Source: an uncultured Lachnospiraceae bacterium (GTDB lineage Bacteria; Bacillota; Clostridia; Lachnospirales; Lachnospiraceae). From it: a DNA stretch of 35,689 nt. The notes under the pieces were generated by a model that did not search any database, was not told the DNA's origin, and saw only the letters and a list, made by a program, of their open reading frames with translations. A program made the translations under genes and the position numbers. Positions within the stretch are counted from its first letter, which is position 1. Every line of letters begins with the position of its first letter. The DNA lies in the NCBI GenBank assembly GCA_910587105.1, contig CAJUMB010000036.1, positions 1 through 35,689 of the forward strand, given 5' to 3'. Of the stretch, positions 31,279 through 35,689 are shown piece by piece.

Positions 31279-31389
31279 TCATTTTCCTTCAGCTATGGGG
31301 ATACACTCTATTTCCTGATCTTCTGCCAGCACTGCTTTTATTTTTTCTACAACCTGTTCCTCCGGGTCAGAAAAGGTTACGATTATCAT
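31279..31389 (-). CDS. possible 36-residue small protein
   Basis: The minus-strand ATG at 31389 opens MIIVTFSDPEEQVVEKIKAV and ends IPIAEGK. The composition is protein-like (a strand then an amphipathic helix), but the ribosome binding site is weak. An overlapping frame beyond it reads ENEQLSQELEAAKKAL, which looks like a coiled-coil piece. It could be the split start of a decayed gene. I do not recognise it. Confidence 0.3.
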   Translation of the reverse strand: MIIVTFSDPEEQVVEKIKAVLAEDQEIECIPIAEGK

Positions 31390-31452
31390 TTTCCCAAACT
31401 ACCACCTTCTCTCTTTGACAAAACTACGGAAATTTGCCGAATACCATGCATA

Positions 31453-32634
31453 TCAGCAGTTAGCAAGTACCCATTCCTCATAGTCACGGATTCCTTCTGC
31501 AAAACGTTTCAATCCATCTTCCAGCAGGCTCCGGGGGCATGCAATATTCATTCGGATAAAGGAATTTCCGTTTTCCCCATACTGCCTTCCTTCTGACAGA
31601 TACACTCCTGTATGTTCCCGCAGATATTGTGTAAATTCCGTTGCACACCCCTGCATTTTCCGGCAGTCCAGCCACATTAGATAGGTCGCCTGTGAGGAAA
31701 CCGGACTGATTTGAGGAATCTCTTTCTTCAAAAAATTCTCCACAAAATTTTTATTTTCCTGAATATATTCTCTCAAAGCATCCAGCCATGCCTCCCCCTT
31801 CGTAAAAGCTGCCACCGCCGCTTCTACTGCAAAGGAATTCGGCTCTGCAACCTCATCCGTGTTCAGCCCCCGCCAGACCTTATGCCGCAGGCTGGGATCA
31901 GGAACGACCACTGCTGCTGTCTGCAGTCCTGCCAAATTAAAGGCTTTTGTGGGCGCTATACAGGTAATGCTGTTATTTCTGCCGCTTTCTGAAACAGATG
32001 CAAAAGGGATATATTCCTGGCCGGGACTGGTCAGGTCACAATGAATTTCATCCGAAATCACAATTACATGATGTTTCCTGCACAGATCGCCAACACGCCC
32101 CAGTTCCTCCCGGCTCCAGATTCTTCCTACCGGATTGTGAGGATTACACAAAATCATCAGGGTAGTCTGCGGATTGGAAAGTTTTTGTTCCAGATCCTCA
32201 AAATCCATATGATAAGTGTCTCCATCATATTGCAGCGGACTCTCTACAATATTTCTTCCATTATTCACAATGGAATTGAAGAATATATTGTAAACTGGTG
32301 TCTGTACCAGCACATTTTCTCCTGCTGTCGTCAGCTTGCGTACCATACTGGAAATGGCCGGAACCACTCCCATGCAGAAAACAAGCCACTCTTTTTCCAT
32401 GGAAAAACCATGCCGCCGTTTCCACCAGTCCATATAAGCCTGATACCATTCTTCCGGCACAATGGAATAGCCAAATACACCATGGGCGGCTCTCTCCTGG
32501 ATGGCTGTCTGGATCTTTGGCGCTGTCTGAAAATCCATATCTGCCACCCACATAGGCAGCTCATGCTCTTTTACATCCCATTTCAGTGAATGGGTATTTC
32601 TCCTGTCTACAAGTTTATCAAAATCGTAAGGCAT
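31453..32634 (-). CDS. patB: MalY/PatB-type PLP aminotransferase (cystathionine beta-lyase-like)
   Basis: The 393-residue fold-type I PLP enzyme shows MalY/PatB features: N-terminal NTHSLKWD and LPMWVADMDF, FGYSIVPEEWYQAY, LCNPHNPVGRIW, Asp195 (VISDEIHCDL) and PLP lysine Lys230 (IAPTKAFNLAGLQTA), and a late RMNIACPRS with the substrate carboxylate arginine. Members cleave cystathionine or cysteine to a thiol/sulfide, pyruvate and ammonia; some act as repressor modulators. Which substrate is used here cannot be read. A GGAGG site precedes the ATG. It is a single-gene unit or the last gene of the leftward group. Confidence 0.88.
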   Translation of the reverse strand: MPYDFDKLVDRRNTHSLKWDVKEHELPMWVADMDFQTAPKIQTAIQERAAHGVFGYSIVPEEWYQAYMDWWKRRHGFSMEKEWLVFCMGVVPAISSMVRKLTTAGENVLVQTPVYNIFFNSIVNNGRNIVESPLQYDGDTYHMDFEDLEQKLSNPQTTLMILCNPHNPVGRIWSREELGRVGDLCRKHHVIVISDEIHCDLTSPGQEYIPFASVSESGRNNSITCIAPTKAFNLAGLQTAAVVVPDPSLRHKVWRGLNTDEVAEPNSFAVEAAVAAFTKGEAWLDALREYIQENKNFVENFLKKEIPQISPVSSQATYLMWLDCRKMQGCATEFTQYLREHTGVYLSEGRQYGENGNSFIRMNIACPRSLLEDGLKRFAEGIRDYEEWVLANC

Positions 32635-32660
32635 CCTGCACCTCCATACTTTCTGTCAAA

Positions 32661-32720
32661 TTGATTTGCGAAAATCAAATACCCCGCTGCCTGCAGCATG
32701 TATTTGACCGCCAAAGGTCA
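32661..32720. other. cluster of short hairpins between lipoprotein and aminotransferase genes
   Basis: Three short perfect stems follow one another: TTGATTT/AAATCAA (32661-32678), GCTGC/GCAGC (32687-32698) and TGACC/GGTCA (32705-32720). None has a T run. They may end or process the lipoprotein transcript. Confidence 0.4.
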
Positions 32721-32728
32721 TGTGGACT

Positions 32729-33427
32729 TTATTCCAGCGAAAATGTCACCGTCAAATCCCCGCTTCCAAGAGCTTCCTCCCAACCGGTCAGATCATCCAC
32801 ATGCCCCAGTCTTGTATAGCTCCACGAATTGGGGCCATAAAATATAACAATCTGGTTTCCATTATATAAGACAATATCTCCTGCATGGGTTGTGGTCTGA
32901 CTGTTGCTGGCAGGAAGGCTTGTTCCCAAAGAACCTACCTTTTCAAAGCCAGAATAATCGCTCATCTGAATGCTCACCGGATTTTCCCGCATCATTTCCA
33001 CAAACGAAGCTGCTGCCTCATTTTCTTCTAATGCGGCTGAAAATACTGCATCGCCAACCTGTACCTTCATATTCATTACATCCCCCTCTGCTCCATTTGG
33101 GATATCTGCTTCTGTGCCAGCCGTTTCACTCATTTCCGTTTCCGGTACAGTTTCCCCATCCCCCGTATCTGCTGCTGATTCTGTCATATTTTCTGCCTCA
33201 TTGGAAATGGTGTCTGGCTGCATTCCCTCCGCCTTAGTTTCCGTGGAATCCATAGCCTCGGATTGAACATCTGCATTCTCTGATTTTTCAGAAAGGTCGG
33301 ACAGAGGTTTCCCTTCTTCCAGGGGAGATTCTGCCTGGTCAGCAGGCGTCTGTGCCTGTATATTTCCACATGCTGCCATTGAAAATATAACTATCACCAT
33401 GCACAGCAAAGCGCCAAATTTTTTCAT
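32729..33427 (-). CDS. lipoprotein with acidic linker and cyclophilin-like domain
   Basis: The 232-residue protein starts with a lipoprotein signal (MKKFGALLCMVIVIFSMAAC; lipid-carrying Cys20). Residues 21-118 form a Glu/Ser/Thr/Ala-rich linker that should be disordered and span the cell wall. Residues 119-232 are a cyclophilin-like fold domain (VQVGDAVFSAALEENEAAAS, DYSGFEKVGSLG, THAGDIVLYNGNQIVIFYG, LGHVDDLTGWEEALGSGDLT), known from many gut Firmicute secreted proteins. The ligand is unknown and true isomerase activity is not expected. It is surface-anchored, encoded 34 bp downstream of the LysE gene. Confidence 0.85.
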   Translation of the reverse strand: MKKFGALLCMVIVIFSMAACGNIQAQTPADQAESPLEEGKPLSDLSEKSENADVQSEAMDSTETKAEGMQPDTISNEAENMTESAADTGDGETVPETEMSETAGTEADIPNGAEGDVMNMKVQVGDAVFSAALEENEAAASFVEMMRENPVSIQMSDYSGFEKVGSLGTSLPASNSQTTTHAGDIVLYNGNQIVIFYGPNSWSYTRLGHVDDLTGWEEALGSGDLTVTFSLE

Positions 33428-33461
33428 GGTATATCTGCTCCTCTTATTCTATTTTATCATT

Positions 33462-34070
33462 TCATATGGGGAGTGCCCTTATAAAGACAAGGACTCCGAA
33501 CAGGCTTAGAACTGCCCCGAACATCCGGTTCACCCTCTGAAAACTGTTTTTTCTCTTCTTTTTTCTGGCCAGGGAAACTGCAGCAGTAAGTCCTCCCCAC
33601 CAGAGATAGGTTCCAAGGAACACTCCCAGAACTACCAGCCAGCCATTCCCTTTTGTGCTGCCTCCTGCAATGCCAAACCAGGAGAAGGCAAACAGAAAAG
33701 TCAGGATTGCCGCCGGATTTGTAATCCCTACTGCAAATGATGTCAGAAACATCCTCCATCTTCCCGATACTTCCGGAACCTCCGTTTCTTCTCCTTTTCG
33801 GAAGAACAGGCGGATTCCCAGATACAGCACGATTGCTCCGCCCACCAGATGAATCACCGTCTGATGTTCCAGAAGGAAATCGGAAACTATGGTCAGTCCA
33901 AAAGCCCCGATTCCTGCATAAATGCAGTCTGCCACAGAGGAACCCATTCCCGTAAGGAGGCCGGCCTTTATCCCGTATTCCCAGGTTCTCTGCACGGTCA
34001 TAGCTCCCACTGCCCCCACGGGTACACCAAAGAGCAATCCAATCAGAATCCCTTTCAAAAGCAGGCTCAT
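33462..34070 (-). CDS. LysE-family exporter
   Basis: The 202-residue membrane protein has about six hydrophobic helices and the LysE/RhtB opening GILIGLLFGVPVGAVGAMTV, GMGSSVADCIYAGIGAFG, and the mid-protein SFAVGITNPAAILTFLFAFS. Members export amino acids or related small metabolites. Its ATG overlaps the stop of the upstream DUF3737 gene by four bases (ATGA), with AAGGAGG before it, so the two are translated together. The substrate is not known. Confidence 0.88.
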   Translation of the reverse strand: MSLLLKGILIGLLFGVPVGAVGAMTVQRTWEYGIKAGLLTGMGSSVADCIYAGIGAFGLTIVSDFLLEHQTVIHLVGGAIVLYLGIRLFFRKGEETEVPEVSGRWRMFLTSFAVGITNPAAILTFLFAFSWFGIAGGSTKGNGWLVVLGVFLGTYLWWGGLTAAVSLARKKKRKNSFQRVNRMFGAVLSLFGVLVFIRALPI

Positions 34071-34930
34071 ACCACCTCCTTCAGTTCTCTTCTGCAGATG
34101 ATCCTTGTCTTTTCCGGATCTACCTTATCTTTTTCAATAATCAGCTCATCAATACGGTCTGCCCGGATTACTCCGCCGGATGGGTTCATCACGCTGTCAA
34201 TTTTCCCGGTTATTTCCGCATCTACCGTAGAATACTCAAAAGCAAGGGTAGTATTGAGAAGTTTGCAGTTTTTCATCACCAGATTGTCAATGCAGCACAT
34301 CCCCTGAAGGCTCTCGATGGTGCAGTTTATAAGTGTCAGGTTCTTTGCGTTCCAGCCCAGGTATTCACCGGAGATAAAAGAATCATATACCGTCACATTC
34401 TCTGTGTTCCAGAAAGCATCCTTTGAAAGCATACGGGCATTGTGGATCTCCATATTCTTTACCCCGTCAAAGGAGTAATTGCCCACCAGCTGGAAGTCCC
34501 TAAGCACCATATTCCGGCTGTTCATGGCGAAATAGCCGCCTTTTGCCGTCACATGGTCAAGCTCCACATCCTCGCAGTTCCAGAGGGTTTCAGCCGCATT
34601 GGGAAGGTTTACATTCTTCAGGTTTACACCCCGGCAGCGGCGGAAATTCTTGGGAGCCTCGATCACCGCATCCTCTACCGTAATATGATCCGTATACCAT
34701 ACGCCTGCACGGGCCATCTCAAACCAGGTACAGTTTCTTGCTGTGATATTTTTGGCATACCAGAAGGGATACTTCCATTTAAACATGCAGCCCTCCAGCT
34801 CAATGTCATGGCTCTCCTTCAGAGGCGATTCCCCATCTGCAAAGATGCTGTCATAGATTTTCAGATCCGCCCCCTGAAACAATGCTCTTTCTCCTGTCAA
34901 ATACTCCTGTCTGATTTCTCTTGTCTTCAT
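34067..34930 (-). CDS. DUF3737 family, right-handed beta-helix protein
   Basis: The 287-residue protein opens LTGERALFQGADLKIYDSIF and is built from short repeats of the form N-(V/L)-x-(L/V)-x-(N/D)-(C/S)-x-(I/F), for example LIELEGC-like DIELEGCMFKWKYPFWYAKN, VTVYDSFISGEYLGWNAKN and LTLINCTIESLQGMCCIDN. This is the pattern of a beta-helix. The DUF3737 family is widespread in Firmicutes and has no established function; there is no signal peptide, so it is cytoplasmic. GGAGGAAAAA precedes the ATG, and it overlaps the LysE gene. Confidence 0.88.
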   Translation of the reverse strand: MKTREIRQEYLTGERALFQGADLKIYDSIFADGESPLKESHDIELEGCMFKWKYPFWYAKNITARNCTWFEMARAGVWYTDHITVEDAVIEAPKNFRRCRGVNLKNVNLPNAAETLWNCEDVELDHVTAKGGYFAMNSRNMVLRDFQLVGNYSFDGVKNMEIHNARMLSKDAFWNTENVTVYDSFISGEYLGWNAKNLTLINCTIESLQGMCCIDNLVMKNCKLLNTTLAFEYSTVDAEITGKIDSVMNPSGGVIRADRIDELIIEKDKVDPEKTRIICRRELKEVV

Positions 34931-35092
34931 GATTTTTCCTCCTGATTATCTAAAATTTTTAACTTACATTTCTCCGCGTTTTCTTTCCCATCTTGCTGTT
35001 CTTTCCTGATGTCTATGATAAGAATACCGGACACAGATAACATGGCTCTAACATAAAAATAAACAATTTCTAAATGAATTCTTGCAGATTTC

Positions 35093-35677
35093 TCAACTCA
35101 CCCGGCTATCCGCTTCCACCTTTTTGAGTATCTTTGCAGGCACACCTCCCACGATTACACCGGGCAGAACATCCTTCGCAACCACTGCTCCGGCAGCTAC
35201 GACTGCCCCATCCCCGATGGTAACTCCCGGCAATACTGTGGCATTTGCTCCAATCCAAACATTTTTCCCTATATGAATCGGCTTTGGAAAAAGATCTCCC
35301 CGGTACTCCGGGTTCTGCTCATGGTTTAAAGTAGCCAGAACAACCATCGGACCAATCAATGCCCTGTCATCAATATAGATGCCTCCCTGATCCTGGAACC
35401 GGCATCCTCCATTAAAGAAAACATTCCTCCCGATATGAATGTTTTTTCCACAGTCCGTATAAAACGGTGGAAACATTCTAAAACTCTCATCCACTTCCCT
35501 GCCTGTAAGAAGGGAAAACAGCTCCCGTATTTCCTTCGGCTCATGATAACCGCAATTTATCATGGCGGTTATTTTCATTGCCTCCTGGCTCAGCTTTCCC
35601 ATATACTGATGCACATCGGAGCCGCACAAAATCTTTTCCCCGGAATTCATAATTTCAATAAAGGTTTCTGTGGTCAT
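35093..35677 (-). CDS. maltose/galactoside-type O-acetyltransferase (left-handed beta-helix)
   Basis: The 194-residue hexapeptide-repeat acyltransferase has an N-terminal Mac domain (MNSGEKILCGS near 10-20) followed by hexapeptide turns (NIHIGRNVFFNGGCRF, IYIDDRALIGPMVVL, PIHIGKNVWIGANATVLPGV, VVAAGAVVAKDVLPG). The catalytic histidine is His119 (ATLNHEQNPEYRG). It uses acetyl-CoA to acetylate sugars, perhaps to detoxify excess or non-metabolisable sugars. The start codon lies close to the window edge and has an intact AGGAGG site, so the gene is complete. The 162-bp gap downstream, before DUF3737, holds nothing I recognise. Confidence 0.92.
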   Translation of the reverse strand: MTTETFIEIMNSGEKILCGSDVHQYMGKLSQEAMKITAMINCGYHEPKEIRELFSLLTGREVDESFRMFPPFYTDCGKNIHIGRNVFFNGGCRFQDQGGIYIDDRALIGPMVVLATLNHEQNPEYRGDLFPKPIHIGKNVWIGANATVLPGVTIGDGAVVAAGAVVAKDVLPGVIVGGVPAKILKKVEADSRVS

Positions 35678-35689
35678 AAAATCCTCCTG

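Noticed and set aside
1..35689. CRISPR array, tRNA or rRNA genes, prophage
   Set aside because: No regularly spaced repeats, no cloverleaf or ribosomal RNA sequence, and no phage structural or integrase genes were seen.

Overview
The window looks like a chromosomal segment from an anaerobic gut Firmicute, most likely a Lachnospiraceae-type Clostridia. The reasons are strong GGAGG-type ribosome binding sites, mid-range base composition, an NfnAB-type transhydrogenase, RnfB-like ferredoxin motifs and a selenium-linked molybdenum hydroxylase set. I cannot assign genus or species from sequence alone.

Region 1 (1-950) is a decayed ISAs1-family transposase fragment and a short genic desert. Region 2 (951-23236) is the core: a large anaerobic purine/uric acid catabolic locus in two divergent blocks. 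The leftward block, read from 16831 down to 951, encodes an NCS2 purine permease, SsnA aminohydrolase, YgfK flavo-iron-sulfur oxidoreductase, a hydantoinase/dihydropyrimidinase, YqeB, a fused 2Fe-2S/molybdopterin xanthine dehydrogenase, a four-cluster ferredoxin, NfnA, NfnB, and finally an unusual flavin reductase-GcvT fusion behind its own promoter. The rightward block (17479-22449) encodes diaminopropionate ammonia-lyase (YgeX), YgeY hydrolase, YgeW carbamoyltransferase and carbamate kinase. It converges on yqeC, with a shared terminator.

The genes suggest one route. Purine is imported, oxidised or reduced at the ring, and opened by the amidohydrolases. The ureido intermediates are then cut to 2,3-diaminopropionate, which YgeX converts to pyruvate and ammonia, while carbamoyl phosphate is cashed in for ATP by carbamate kinase. 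YqeB and YqeC mature the selenium-dependent hydroxylase. NfnAB and the polyferredoxin are a plausible electron module for moving reducing power between the xanthine dehydrogenase, YgfK and the NAD(P)H pools. This set matches the genes reported to be needed for anaerobic uric acid breakdown in gut bacteria. The electron module and the GcvT fusion are the less familiar parts.

Region 3 (23237-31452) is a mosaic: an AlbA-type regulator with an apparently split winged helix, a DUF134-NifX fusion, a MATE pump, remnants of an ABC ATPase and of an RbsC-like permease, an Uma2 nuclease, and a divergent pair of related AraC regulators. Region 4 (31453-35677) is leftward and ordinary: a MalY/PatB aminotransferase, a cyclophilin-like lipoprotein, a LysE exporter, a DUF3737 protein and a maltose-type O-acetyltransferase.

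Two palindromic repeat families recur between gene blocks. One is a 166-bp imperfect palindrome at 26008-26173, whose ends (core GCGTGTYTGAAAATT) reappear alone at several places and supply the stop codons of two genes. The other has copies at 5412 and 17099. No tRNA, rRNA, CRISPR array or recognisable riboswitch was found.
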